A DNA stretch of 47,297 bases from Emergencia sp. (GCA_022767345.1 JALEOD010000013.1:1-47297); one strand, 5' to 3'; positions 15,152 through 23,997 are shown, counted from the stretch's first letter. The notes: generated by a model from the letters alone, not told the origin. Numbers and translations: made by a program.

Positions 15152-15643
15152 ATGGCAACCAAAATCGGCATCATTTCAGACACTCACGGACTGCTTAGAC
15201 CAGAGGTGACTGCGGTCTTGCAGGAATGCGGCTGTATCATCCACGGCGGCGACATCAATAAACCTGAAATTATAGAGGAACTGAAGGCCATTGCGCCTCT
15301 TTACGTGGTGCGGGGAAATAATGACAAGGAATGGGCGGAACATCTGCCGGCGTATCTGACTTTTCAAATCGAGGACTTAAACTTTTATCTGGTACACAAC
15401 AAGAAAGATATTGCTAAGTCGCCGGAGGCGCTGGCGGGTATTGATGTTGTCATCTACGGGCACTCTCACAAATATGCCGAAGAAATAAAAGACGGCAGGC
15501 TTTGGCTTAATCCCGGCAGCTGCGGCAGGCGGCGCTTCGATCAGGAGATTACCTTTGCCGTGATGGAAGTGGACGGAAAGGAAACAAAAGTGAAAAAAAT
15601 CACCATCGTCCCAGAGACTGCCGGTAAGAACGGCGCCAGGTAA
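15152..15643 (+). CDS. YfcE/MJ0936-type metallophosphoesterase
   Basis: Protein of 163 residues, the full length of the YfcE family of calcineurin-like phosphodiesterases. Metal-binding motifs are in order: D10-T-H12, GGD34, G55-N-N-D58 and G-H104-S-H106. It probably cleaves phosphodiesters such as cyclic or bis-p-nitrophenyl-type substrates; the natural substrate is unknown. ATG 15152 follows GGAAAGGGG. Its stop lies 16 bases before the sensor-kinase start, so it may share a transcript with the two-component system, though a functional link is not evident. Confidence 0.85.
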   Translation: MATKIGIISDTHGLLRPEVTAVLQECGCIIHGGDINKPEIIEELKAIAPLYVVRGNNDKEWAEHLPAYLTFQIEDLNFYLVHNKKDIAKSPEALAGIDVVIYGHSHKYAEEIKDGRLWLNPGSCGRRRFDQEITFAVMEVDGKETKVKKITIVPETAGKNGAR

Positions 15644-15659
15644 AAGCAGCAGGTATTTT

Positions 15660-17627
15660 ATGAAAAAAAGCATTTCTTTGACATTGGCTGCAATTGCGCT
15701 GATTATCTGGTTCGGCGCTTGCATTAATATGATGATTCGATACAATATGGACTGGCTTGATTATATCAAATACAGTTTTGACCTGACGACCTCGCAGAAG
15801 GAGTATTTCAGCAAGGCCCATATTACCTGCGGGGTAAAATACAACAGTCTGCCCCTGTCCTTTGTCAATGAGGCCAATCAAAACGATGGAATTTTCATCG
15901 ATTTTATCGATCAGTTGTCTATTGAGTTGGAAAACGATATGGATATCAAACTGAATCAGGAAAAGGATTTGGCACGGGACTTTGAGAACGGGGATATTCA
16001 GGCTGCCATTGTGGACAAGAGCCAGCTGCCTGCAGAGAATTACCTCTTTACTGAGCCCCTTTATATCATGCATGGAAAGATGCTGGTTAAGGAGAATTCG
16101 GATTTGGACAATATGAACCAGCTGAAAGATGTAAAGGTTGCGGTGGAGGAAGGCGAGGAAGCCATGGCGGCCCGAATCGAAGAACTGTATGGCAGCAAAG
16201 GGGTGTCCGTGGTCTACGCAAAGGATTTTCAGCAGTCTCTGGACATGCTGGAAAACAATATAGTGGCTGCAGTTGCAGGGGATGAGACAAAGCTTTCCTA
16301 TCTGATTAACCAGCATAGAAGCAATCGCTATTATAAATTTTTACAGTATTCTTTTTCCAGAACGGAAATCTGTATAGCGCTGGATAAATCCAACGAGGGA
16401 CTTTTGAACGCTTTTAACAAGGCGGTCCTTTCCATGAAAAAGAAGAATCTGATTACGAAGACCCAGAGCAAATGGTTTGGCGCCATGGAACCGGAAATCA
16501 CCGATATGTCGGAAGTGGATCTGATTTACAACATTGCTTTTTTCTTCATGATCTGCGGCGCGGCCTTTACAGTGTGGAATCTGTCGACGGCGAAGAAAGT
16601 TACGGAAAAGACCCGGGAGCTGTTTCACAGCAAGGAGCAGCTGCGGCTGATTATCGATACTTTGGACAAGGGACTTCTGATCGCTTCCGGAAACGGAAAG
16701 ATTTTGGAAGTTAACGATGAAATTTGCAGGATTGCCGGCTGCAGCAAAAAGGAGCTGCTGGGCGCGAACCTTTATGAGAATCAGTGGGTTATGCCCTTTC
16801 TTTCCGCAGATGACGAAAAAGTCTACAAGCTGAAAGAACACTATTACATGAAAAACACCATGGACTTGAGCGGAGAAGATAAAAAACTCTACATCGTGGA
16901 GGAATGGACCCAGCGGTATATCAATCAGCAGCGCAATATTCAGGAGGAAAAGATGATTGCTGTAGGACAGCTTTCCGCGGGGCTTGCTCATGAAATCAGA
17001 AATCCTTTAGGCCTGATTAAAAGCTATATGTTCCTCATACAGGATTTTTGCAAAGGGGAAGACGGCCGTCACGCAGTGAATGTGATTGACGACTCTATCA
17101 AACGAATTAACCGGCTTATCGATAGTCTCCTGAAATTTTCAAGGCTTTCCGGAGAGGAGAGTAAGGACGTGGATGTGGGAGAACTGATTAACAACATACT
17201 CATTTTGGAAAAGAAACAGATGGACAGCAAAAATATAGAAGTGGTATTTTCCATGACGGGCAGACGAACGAAACCGGTACTGCTCAATGAAGACTTGCTG
17301 AAAATCACCATCATCAACCTGTTGAACAACAGTATTGACGCCCTTGAGAATGCGCCGGGGCAGCGAAAAATTGAAATTGGTGTGACGGTTCTGGAAAAGG
17401 CGGTCAATATTGTCTTTCGCGATAACGGCTGCGGGATTGACAGCGGAAAGCTTCTGGAGATTTTTAATCCGTTTTATACCAGCAAAGAACAGGGAACCGG
17501 ACTGGGACTTTATCTGGTTCACTCTCAGCTGGAGCAGGCCGGCGGTCACATTCGGGCGGAAAGCGCTTTAGGCGAGGGAACGACTTTTTATGTGGAAATT
17601 CCCATGTCTGGCGGAACGCACATTTAG
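15660..17627 (+). CDS. Sensor histidine kinase with an amino-acid-binding extracellular domain
   Basis: Protein of 655 residues. Membrane segments at about 5-24 and 289-308 flank a periplasmic-binding-protein type 2 domain (SBP_bac_3, about 50-275), the fold that binds polar amino acids. A PAS domain follows (about 325-420), then a HisKA domain with phospho-acceptor H444 (LAHEIRNPLG) and a HATPase with N box NN at 556-557, G1 DNGCGID and G2 GTGLGL. The order is that of NtrB/AtoS-like kinases working with sigma-54 response regulators, and such a regulator follows 38 bases later. An amino-acid-like ligand outside the cell is the probable signal, fitting the transporter and catabolic genes downstream. 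Confidence 0.9.
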   Translation: MKKSISLTLAAIALIIWFGACINMMIRYNMDWLDYIKYSFDLTTSQKEYFSKAHITCGVKYNSLPLSFVNEANQNDGIFIDFIDQLSIELENDMDIKLNQEKDLARDFENGDIQAAIVDKSQLPAENYLFTEPLYIMHGKMLVKENSDLDNMNQLKDVKVAVEEGEEAMAARIEELYGSKGVSVVYAKDFQQSLDMLENNIVAAVAGDETKLSYLINQHRSNRYYKFLQYSFSRTEICIALDKSNEGLLNAFNKAVLSMKKKNLITKTQSKWFGAMEPEITDMSEVDLIYNIAFFFMICGAAFTVWNLSTAKKVTEKTRELFHSKEQLRLIIDTLDKGLLIASGNGKILEVNDEICRIAGCSKKELLGANLYENQWVMPFLSADDEKVYKLKEHYYMKNTMDLSGEDKKLYIVEEWTQRYINQQRNIQEEKMIAVGQLSAGLAHEIRNPLGLIKSYMFLIQDFCKGEDGRHAVNVIDDSIKRINRLIDSLLKFSRLSGEESKDVDVGELINNILILEKKQMDSKNIEVVFSMTGRRTKPVLLNEDLLKITIINLLNNSIDALENAPGQRKIEIGVTVLEKAVNIVFRDNGCGIDSGKLLEIFNPFYTSKEQGTGLGLYLVHSQLEQAGGHIRAESALGEGTTFYVEIPMSGGTHI

Positions 17628-17665
17628 AGCAGAGGAAAGAGCAGATTAAGGAAAGGCGGCAGAAT

Positions 17666-19045
17666 ATGAAAACAGGATATAATATTTTAATTGTAGATGA
17701 TGAGCCGGAATATCAGAAAGTCGTCTCTATGATATTGAGCAGGAAGGGTTATCAGACCAGCACGTGTTCCAACGGCAGGCAGGCGCTGGCCTATATACAG
17801 GAACATGAGGTCAATCTGGTAATTACGGATTTGCGTATGCCGGAACTTTCCGGAGAGGAGCTGATTCGTGCGCTGACTTCCGAAAACGAGGATATCGATA
17901 TCATCGTCATGACGGCTTACGGTTCCATCGAGAGCGCGGTGGATTCCATCAAGTACGGCGCTAAGGATTATTTTGTCAAGAGCAGCGATTTGGAGGAGTT
18001 GATTATGAAGGTGGAGAGGCTGGCGCAGCTGAAACGCCTTGCGGAAAAAAGCGATATTCTCCTTCGCAACCAGCATGAAGAAAATGTATTTCTGGAGTCG
18101 AAAAATCCGCAGTATCTGCGGCTTTTGGAGCTTTGCGACAAGACGGCGGATACCAACATCAACGTCCTTTTGCTGGGCGAGTCCGGCGTAGGCAAGGAAG
18201 TTTTTGCCAACTATATCCATAACAAAGGCGCGCGGGCCAGAGAACCTTTTGTTCCTATCAACTGTCAGAGTCTGCCGGAAAGCGTCATCGAGTCGGAACT
18301 GTTCGGTCATGAAAAGGGCAGCTTTACAGGCGCCGTGACAAAGCGAATCGGAAAATTTGAAGAGGCGAATTTCGGCACGCTGTTTCTCGATGAAATTGGC
18401 GATTTGCCCATTCGTATGCAGGGAAAGCTGCTGCGAGTTTTGGAAAATCGTAAAATTGAGCGAATCGGAAGCAATAAATCCATCGACTTGGATGTGCGGC
18501 TTATCTGCGCTACCAATAAATCTTTGGAAGAAGAAATTGCTGCCGGGAGATTTCGGGAAGATTTGCTCTATCGCATCAATACGCTGACTTTATCCATTCC
18601 GCCTATTAGACAGCGGAAAGAGGATTTAGAAGGGCTCATTGCATTTTTCCTCAGAAAGACTGAAGCGGAGCAGAAGAAAAAAATCACCCATGTCGACGGG
18701 CAGGTGATGACGATGCTGCTGGAATACGATTATCCCGGCAATGTGCGGGAACTGAAGAATATCATTGAACGAATGGTTGCCTTAAGCGACGGCGGAAAAA
18801 TTACCATCAACGATTTGCAGCAGCCTCTGTGCGGCGGACGCAGTTTTGCGGCAGAGTCAGAATTTTATGGTGAGGGCGCTACGCTGAAAGAGGCGCGGGC
18901 GGGCTTTGAAAAGCATTACATTGAAAGAGCTTTGAAGGCTGCAGGCGGCAACGTGACAAAGTGTGCAGAGGCTCTTGGGATTACGGCGCGGCAGCTTTGG
19001 AATAAACTGGGTGAATATGGGATTGACCCTAAGACTGTGAAATAA
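17666..19045 (+). CDS. NtrC-family sigma-54 response regulator
   Basis: Protein of 459 residues. The receiver domain (1-120) has phospho-acceptor D55 in ITDLRMPE. The AAA+ domain has Walker A GESGVGKE 171-178, the sigma-54 contact loop as GSFTGA (218-223) in place of GAFTGA, and Walker B FLDEIGDLP. A Fis-type HTH ends the protein (NVTKCAEALGITARQLWNKL). It is paired with the kinase just upstream. Its predicted targets are the two palindromes at 19039-19083 and the -24/-12 promoter at 19149, which control the NhaC gene. The Ala-to-Ser change in the loop is conservative and occurs in other active members. Confidence 0.92.
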   Translation: MKTGYNILIVDDEPEYQKVVSMILSRKGYQTSTCSNGRQALAYIQEHEVNLVITDLRMPELSGEELIRALTSENEDIDIIVMTAYGSIESAVDSIKYGAKDYFVKSSDLEELIMKVERLAQLKRLAEKSDILLRNQHEENVFLESKNPQYLRLLELCDKTADTNINVLLLGESGVGKEVFANYIHNKGARAREPFVPINCQSLPESVIESELFGHEKGSFTGAVTKRIGKFEEANFGTLFLDEIGDLPIRMQGKLLRVLENRKIERIGSNKSIDLDVRLICATNKSLEEEIAAGRFREDLLYRINTLTLSIPPIRQRKEDLEGLIAFFLRKTEAEQKKKITHVDGQVMTMLLEYDYPGNVRELKNIIERMVALSDGGKITINDLQQPLCGGRSFAAESEFYGEGATLKEARAGFEKHYIERALKAAGGNVTKCAEALGITARQLWNKLGEYGIDPKTVK

Positions 19046-19083
19046 ATTTCGCGATTGCGCAGGCGAAATGTGAAATTTATTTC
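19039..19083. promoter_or_regulatory. Paired palindromic upstream activator sites
   Basis: GAAATAAATTTC (19039-19050) and GAAATTTATTTC (19072-19083) are exact reverse complements of each other, and each is itself a GAAAT/ATTTC dyad. Centres are 33 bp apart, about three helical turns. They lie roughly 90-135 bp upstream of the predicted start of the sigma-54 promoter, the normal enhancer distance. The first overlaps the stop codon of the regulator gene. They could also form a hairpin in the transcript end. Confidence 0.6.
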
Positions 19084-19148
19084 CCTGTCCCCATGGCGCA
19101 GACCTTTTAGGAGCAAGAAAAACGTTGAAAAATGGGGATTTTTGTCTA

Positions 19149-19164
19149 TGGCATAGTTCTTGCT
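19149..19164 (+). promoter_or_regulatory. Sigma-54 (-24/-12) promoter of the first NhaC gene
   Basis: TGGCATAGTTCTTGCT matches TGGCACRNNNNTTGCW with one change (C to T). The GG and GC doublets have correct spacing (19150-19151 and 19162-19163). It lies 44 bases before the ATG. Confidence 0.82.
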
Positions 19165-19207
19165 CTTAAATGTACTTGAAATATCTAATTCAAGGAGGAA
19201 TTTTTCT

Positions 19208-20665
19208 ATGGGTAAGAAACGAACCCCGAGACTTCCTAAGGTTTGGGAAGCGCTCATTCCAATCGTCTTTATGATGGTCATTATTATTTTAAGTACTGTA
19301 AAATGGGGTCTGGATCCGCATATGCCGATTATCGCGTCCTGTATCGTAGCGTCTTTAGTAGCAGTGAAATGCGGATATACCTGGGAGGACATCGCCGCGG
19401 GCGCCTATGACAGCATTCGCAGAACGGTTGAAGCATTCCTGATTATCATGTGCGTAGGTATGCTGATTGGTTCCTGGGTTTGGTCCGGCACGATGCCGGC
19501 TATGGTTTACTATGGACTGGAAATTATCTCTCCGGGTGCATTTTTGGTAGTAGGCGCAATCTTAACTGCTATCGTAGGTCTTGCAACAGGCTCTTCCTGG
19601 ACTGCGTCCGGTACAGTAGGTGTTGCGTTGATGGGTATTGCAATGGGCCTTGGCATCAATCCTGCCCTGGCAGCTGGTATGGTTATCTCCGGCGCATACA
19701 CAGGCGACAAATTATCTCCGCTGTCTGACAGTACAAACGTTGCGGCAGCCGGTGCAGAAACACCGCTGTACGACCACGTTTCTGCTATGATGACAACCAC
19801 AATTCCATCATTTTTGATTTCTCTGGTGCTGTACGGCATTGTAGGCGCTATCGTTATTGACGAATCCGGTTACGATGCTTCCCTGGCGCTGGACATTCAG
19901 AATGCAATTGCGGATAATTTCTACCTGTCACCGTGGATTATGCTGCCTGTATTGGTTGTTGTATTCGGCGCAGTAAAGAGAATTCCTGCGATTCCGTCAC
20001 TGCTTCTTGCTGCGATTTGCGGCGGCATCGTGGCTATGATTGCGCAGGGCGCAAGTTTTCCTGAGGTCTTCGGCGGCATGCAGACCGGCTTCAGCATTGA
20101 ATCCGGCAACGAAGTAACTGACAGCCTGCTCAACAGAGGCGGTATTGACTCTATGATGTGGACGATTTCTTTGATTATGTTCGCTCTGTTCTTCGGCGGC
20201 GTCCTTGAAAAGTGCGGCTTCATCGAAGTGCTTTTGGGCGGTCTTGTAAGGAGAGTAAAGAGTGTCGGAGGCTTGGTACTTTGCACTATCGTGACCGGTA
20301 TCATCTGTGACGTAGTGCTGACTGACCAGTATTTGGCAATTTTAGTACCGGGCAGAATGTACATGAAGGCCTTCGATGAAAGAGGACTGAGCAGAAGTTT
20401 TCTGTCCAGAACTACAGAAGATGGTGCGACCCTCTGGTCTCCGATGATTCCGTGGAACGGCTGCGGCGCTTATCAGTCCGCGACTTTAGGCGTATCCAAC
20501 TGGGCGTTTATGCCGTACGCATTTATGAATCTGATCAATCCTGTTCTGGCAATTACAATTTCCTACCTGGGCATTGGCATCAAGTACAAGGAATATGAAG
20601 GAAAAACCAGAGCAGAAGTGAAAGAATTGAAAGCAAAGAGAAAGGCAGAAAGACGCAATGGATAA
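19208..20665 (+). CDS. NhaC-family Na+/H+ or metabolite antiporter (first copy)
   Basis: Polytopic membrane protein of 485 residues from ATG 19208, chosen because AAGGAGG lies just upstream and the longer frame begins inside the sigma-54 promoter. It has about eleven hydrophobic segments and the NhaC signature TGSSWTASGTVG...SGAYTGDKLSPLSDSTN. Members include Na+/H+ antiporters and the malate-Na+/lactate antiporter MleN, so in amino-acid catabolic clusters they may well exchange metabolites. Expression should depend on the upstream two-component system through the -24/-12 promoter. It overlaps the next gene by eight bases, so the two are co-translated. Confidence 0.88.
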   Translation: MGKKRTPRLPKVWEALIPIVFMMVIIILSTVKWGLDPHMPIIASCIVASLVAVKCGYTWEDIAAGAYDSIRRTVEAFLIIMCVGMLIGSWVWSGTMPAMVYYGLEIISPGAFLVVGAILTAIVGLATGSSWTASGTVGVALMGIAMGLGINPALAAGMVISGAYTGDKLSPLSDSTNVAAAGAETPLYDHVSAMMTTTIPSFLISLVLYGIVGAIVIDESGYDASLALDIQNAIADNFYLSPWIMLPVLVVVFGAVKRIPAIPSLLLAAICGGIVAMIAQGASFPEVFGGMQTGFSIESGNEVTDSLLNRGGIDSMMWTISLIMFALFFGGVLEKCGFIEVLLGGLVRRVKSVGGLVLCTIVTGIICDVVLTDQYLAILVPGRMYMKAFDERGLSRSFLSRTTEDGATLWSPMIPWNGCGAYQSATLGVSNWAFMPYAFMNLINPVLAITISYLGIGIKYKEYEGKTRAEVKELKAKRKAERRNG

Positions 20666-21071
20666 GATAAAGGCATATGACGACAGAGCGATGCGAAAGT
20701 CCACAAAGTTTGCAGCCATTGTATTCGGCACGGGGCTTATTGTATTCAGCTTTTACTCTACCGTAAAATACTCTGCAATCATCGGTGTGGTACTGCTCCT
20801 TGCGGTAATTTTCCAAAAGGAAACCTACGTCAGCAGGGAGGGCGTGGTTCTGGCCTATGACTTTATCGTGCGCAAGCACAAAATTGTGTGGTCTTTTGAA
20901 GAAATTACAGATATTCACATTGAGTATGTGGCGGATCCAGGTTATGTGGTGCTCCATTTTCTGCGGGATGTCATGTCAAGAAGACTGGTTTTTCGAAAGC
21001 AGGAGCTGGAACAGGTCCTGGAACTGGCAAAAAGTGTGAAGCCGGATATCCATATTGAAAATGTGAAGTGA
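20658..21071 (+). CDS. Small membrane protein with a PH-like domain
   Basis: Protein of 137 residues with two hydrophobic segments (about 18-33 and 38-55). A soluble part follows, beginning KETYVSREGVVL and running WSFEEITDIHIEY, VVLHFLRD, RRLVFRKQELEQVLELAK. That pattern resembles bacterial PH-like (DUF304-type) domains. Its ATG lies inside the end of the NhaC gene (8-base overlap), so it may be an accessory subunit of that transporter. The family call is tentative. A terminator follows. Confidence 0.6.
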   Translation: MDKIKAYDDRAMRKSTKFAAIVFGTGLIVFSFYSTVKYSAIIGVVLLLAVIFQKETYVSREGVVLAYDFIVRKHKIVWSFEEITDIHIEYVADPGYVVLHFLRDVMSRRLVFRKQELEQVLELAKSVKPDIHIENVK

Positions 21072-21092
21072 TTTTGTGAAGTGTAAATTTAA

Positions 21093-21124
21093 AAAACAGC
21101 GGCTCTCTAAAAGGTCGCTGTTTT
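21093..21124 (+). terminator. Terminator of the NhaC/PH-like operon
   Basis: AAAACAGCG (21093-21101) pairs with CGCTGTTTT (21116-21124), a 9-bp stem with A-run before and T-run within the 3' arm. Confidence 0.75.
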
Positions 21125-21177
21125 CGATATTTTGGGGAAGTTCTGGAGAAAAGGATTAGGTTATGGAAGGGGTGATA

Positions 21178-21287
21178 GTAAAAATGTGTAAAAGTGCTGA
21201 GAAAAATAGCGTAAAAATGTGCAAAAAAGTAATATAAATGCAGTAAAAATGTGCGAAAATGGATTGATAATATGCGTAAAAAGTGGC
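21178..21287 (+). repeat. Four 12-bp direct repeats with 32-33 bp phasing
   Basis: GTAAAAATGTGT (21178), GTAAAAATGTGC (21211), GTAAAAATGTGC (21243) and a diverged GTAAAAAGTGGC (21276) start 33, 32 and 33 bases apart. They therefore fall on the same face of the helix. The last lies between the -35 and -10 of the promoter that follows. They look like operators for a DNA-binding protein. Confidence 0.65.
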
Positions 21288-21292
21288 ATAAT
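21264..21292 (+). promoter_or_regulatory. Promoter of the DUF4143 ATPase gene
   Basis: TTGATA (21264-21269), 17-base spacer, CATAAT (21287-21292): 5/6 matches in each hexamer. It lies about 28 bases before the start codon and overlaps the fourth direct repeat. Confidence 0.65.
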
Positions 21293-21319
21293 ATATAAAG
21301 GACAGGAGGTGGACTGAGT

Positions 21320-22612
21320 ATGGAACGGACTGTAATACGAAAAATGATTGAATGGAAAAATAGTGATTGCAGAAAGCCAATGATTCTAAAAGGCGCACGT
21401 CAGGTAGGAAAAACCTGGATTATGAAGGAATTTGGCAGAAAGTATTATGAGAATTATACTTACTTTAACTTTGACGAAGAAGATTCGCTTGCTTCTATTT
21501 TTGAAGAAAATAAAAATCCTCATCGGATTGTTGAACTGCTGTCGCTGATTTGCGGAGAAAGGATTGTACCGGGAGAAACTTTAATTATTCTTGATGAAAT
21601 TCAGGAATGTCCACAGGCATTAAACAGCTTAAAGTATTTTCGTGAAAACGCAAACGAGTACCATGTAATTGCTGCAGGAAGTCTTTTAGGAACACTGCTT
21701 GCACAGCCGAAATCATATCCCGTAGGCCAGGTGAATCTATTGGAATTGGGGCCTTTAAATTTTGAAGAGTTCCTGCTGGCCACAGACGAAGTTTTATATC
21801 GCTATTATCAGACAATAAAAAAAGGGCAGACGATAGAAGAAATTTTTCACCGGCGGCTGCTTGGCAGCTACCATTACTATCTGATTATTGGGGGAATGCC
21901 TGAGTGTGTGGCGTCCTGGATTGACAGCAAAGATCCAAAGATGATTCAGCAAATTCAGCGTGAACTCATAGAAATTTATGAAAATGATTTTTCTAAGCAT
22001 AATGGAAAAGTAAACAGTGGAAGACTTTTGATGGTTTTCCGAAGCATTGTGTCGCAGCTTGCAAAAGAAAACGAAAAATTTATATATGGGGCGGTTCGCA
22101 CCGGTGGGCGTGCAAGAGATTTTGAAGAAGCGATAGAATGGCTGGTGTCGGCAGGTATGTTAAATAGAGTCTATAACGTATCAAAAGCAGAACATCCTTT
22201 GCCGGCTTTTGATAAACTGGATTGCTTTAAACTGTATCTCTTTGATACAGGATTATTAAAATGTATGGCGGGGATTGATAATAGTGCTATTTTGCTGAAA
22301 TCGGATTATCAGTTCAAGGGGGCGCTGACAGAGAATTTTGTTCTGCAGCAGTTGAAAGGACAGTATGAACTGGCTCCAAGGTATTATGGAACTCGTTATG
22401 GAGAAATCGATTTTCTGCTGCAAGACGGGCAGAATATTATTCCGGTAGAAGTGAAAGGTGGAAAGGATAAAAGTGCACCAACTTTTAAGAAATATATTTC
22501 AGAGGCAGAGTCGATTTCAGCAGTTCGGTTTTCAGAAATGGGTTATTTGGTAAATGGGAAAATTACCAACGTTCCGTTGTATCTGGCAGCGGATTTGAAA
22601 AGAATGTTGTAA
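21320..22612 (+). CDS. AAA_14 ATPase with DUF4143 (PD-(D/E)XK-like) C-terminus
   Basis: Protein of 430 residues. The P-loop is GARQVGKT (25-32) and Walker B is ILDEIQECP. The C-terminal DUF4143 region contains D364...E377-V-K379, a nuclease-like arrangement typical of this family. ATG 21320 follows AGGAGG. Such ATPases are abundant in gut anaerobes and archaea, often in many copies per genome, and their function is largely unknown; mobile or defence roles have been proposed. It is monocistronic, with its own promoter and a terminator, inside an otherwise catabolic region, suggesting insertion there. Confidence 0.88.
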   Translation: MERTVIRKMIEWKNSDCRKPMILKGARQVGKTWIMKEFGRKYYENYTYFNFDEEDSLASIFEENKNPHRIVELLSLICGERIVPGETLIILDEIQECPQALNSLKYFRENANEYHVIAAGSLLGTLLAQPKSYPVGQVNLLELGPLNFEEFLLATDEVLYRYYQTIKKGQTIEEIFHRRLLGSYHYYLIIGGMPECVASWIDSKDPKMIQQIQRELIEIYENDFSKHNGKVNSGRLLMVFRSIVSQLAKENEKFIYGAVRTGGRARDFEEAIEWLVSAGMLNRVYNVSKAEHPLPAFDKLDCFKLYLFDTGLLKCMAGIDNSAILLKSDYQFKGALTENFVLQQLKGQYELAPRYYGTRYGEIDFLLQDGQNIIPVEVKGGKDKSAPTFKKYISEAESISAVRFSEMGYLVNGKITNVPLYLAADLKRML

Positions 22613-22649
22613 AATAGCAGAAAAACAACTGCAATACCCAAAAGCAACA

Positions 22650-22729
22650 GGGGCTGCGCCCTAACGGTTATTTTCCGTTAATGCGACAGCCCCTTTCAGT
22701 TGCAAGGGCTTCCCCCGAAGGGGGAAGCC
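22650..22729. terminator. Double hairpin between convergent genes
   Basis: GGGGCTG (22650-22656) pairs with CAGCCCC (22687-22693) around an inner AACGG/CCGTT stem. A second hairpin has GGCTTCCCCC (22707-22716) pairing with G 22720 plus GGGGAAGCC (22721-22729). They serve the rightward ATPase gene and the leftward DegT-type gene. Confidence 0.7.
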
Positions 22730-22767
22730 TGAAAGAAAGTATTATGTAAATGAACCTGACTGCTTCA

Positions 22768-23994
22768 TTATTTCTGCCGAAAGTAATCCTCTATGACATC
22801 AGCAACCTGTTTCATTTCGAAGATGCCGTATCGCTGGTCGCACTGGAGCATCAGGTTGTGATCCGACATATACTTTGCGTCTTCGCCCGGCGTGTAGTAC
22901 TCCGTCGGCAGAATCCACTGAATTTCAGGGATAATATTGTGCTGCACCAGATGGCGATAAAGGTCTTCACGGTCGTCTGCTAAAATGATAAGGCCGAATG
23001 GCACGAAGTCGCCGTCAGGGCCGATATCTTTATTTAAGACGGTAATTTGTGGTATTTGCCTGAGTCTGTCATAGAGATATCGAAAGTTTTCAATGCGCCG
23101 GCAGATGAGTGTTTCTGCATCTGTATCAAAGAAAATCTGCCTGGAGGCCTCCGTCATTTCCCGCGGCGTCAAATCGACGTAGCGGCTGGCATTGGCTCTT
23201 TTTTCGTAAGTCAGATAAGCTTCCTTTTCCATTTCCGGATTCTCTGCGTATAAAGGCCTCATGACGGATATCAGCAGCTCCTTATAGACGCTTTCGTCGT
23301 AGGCCTCTGCTAAAGGATAAGCAAAATCACAGCCTTTTTCTTCAAAGACATCATTTCTGATTGCGCAAATGCCGCCGTCTGTCATCGGAAACCATTTTCT
23401 GGTGCTGCCGACGATGTAGTGGCCGAAGCCCATGGTGCGAAAATCTGCGCCGGCAGGCGTTCTGGAAAAGAGCGCCTGGGTGATGTCCTCCATAATCAAA
23501 AGATTATAGGATTTTGCCAGCTGGCAAAGGGCCTTTACCGTTTCTGCAGGGTGGGGCACTGTGAAGTAGTCGATGACATAAATCATGCCCACTGTGTCGT
23601 CCAGCCTGGATTCCAAGTCGGCAAGGTCGATTTCCAGATTCCGTGTGACTCTGTAAAAGTCATAGGAAACACCGGCCCATTCTATGGCGCTGATAACGGA
23701 AAGACACAGATAATCGGGCAGCAGCACTTTTTTTTCTGCCATTTTCTCTGCGCAGTGCTTCATCGCATAAACAGAGGCAGTGCGGCCGTTGTTTGTATAA
23801 ATCTTATGTCCATACCGCCCGGAACTCTGCACCTTTAGCATATCCTGCATGTCCTGCATGTCCTGCGAGGCTTGTGTCCCGGGCACGGTCTGTACAGGCT
23901 GTCCGTGCGTATCAAGGCGCAGCACAAAATCATTATGGACGGGGTCTTTTGCAAGAATCGCCCCGTCTACACTGTAAAATCCTCCGATTAGCAT
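22768..23994 (-). CDS. DegT/DnrJ/EryC1/StrS-type PLP-dependent protein
   Basis: Protein of 408 residues, last gene of the leftward operon, starting three bases after the upstream stop. Fold-type I PLP features are visible: NNGRTASVYA for phosphate binding, EDITQALF with the ring-binding Asp, and STRK200WFPMTDGG with the Schiff-base Lys. Length and order fit the DegT/StrS sugar-aminotransferase superfamily, although co-location with guanidino enzymes suggests an amino-acid-like substrate. The first 60 residues are atypical and include a QDMQDMQDM repeat encoded by a 9-bp tandem repeat. Reaction unknown: transamination, lyase or beta/gamma-elimination are all possible. Confidence 0.72.
   Translation of the reverse strand: MLIGGFYSVDGAILAKDPVHNDFVLRLDTHGQPVQTVPGTQASQDMQDMQDMLKVQSSGRYGHKIYTNNGRTASVYAMKHCAEKMAEKKVLLPDYLCLSVISAIEWAGVSYDFYRVTRNLEIDLADLESRLDDTVGMIYVIDYFTVPHPAETVKALCQLAKSYNLLIMEDITQALFSRTPAGADFRTMGFGHYIVGSTRKWFPMTDGGICAIRNDVFEEKGCDFAYPLAEAYDESVYKELLISVMRPLYAENPEMEKEAYLTYEKRANASRYVDLTPREMTEASRQIFFDTDAETLICRRIENFRYLYDRLRQIPQITVLNKDIGPDGDFVPFGLIILADDREDLYRHLVQHNIIPEIQWILPTEYYTPGEDAKYMSDHNLMLQCDQRYGIFEMKQVADVIEDYFRQK
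23843..23866 (-). repeat. 9-bp tandem repeat inside the DegT-type gene
   Basis: TCCTGCATG is repeated at 23843-23851 and 23852-23860, followed by TCCTGC. Being a multiple of three it keeps the frame and lengthens a QDM run. It is a slippage-prone site that can vary protein length between strains. Confidence 0.7.
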
Positions 23995-23997
23995 GGC

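Noticed and set aside
15600-16991. Long minus-strand frames of 238 and 216 residues opposite the sensor kinase
   Set aside because: They are shadows of the kinase codons; the plus strand has full domain content.
21178-21287. CRISPR-like array
   Set aside because: The repeats are only 12 bp, few, imperfect and without unique spacers of constant type; no cas genes are present.
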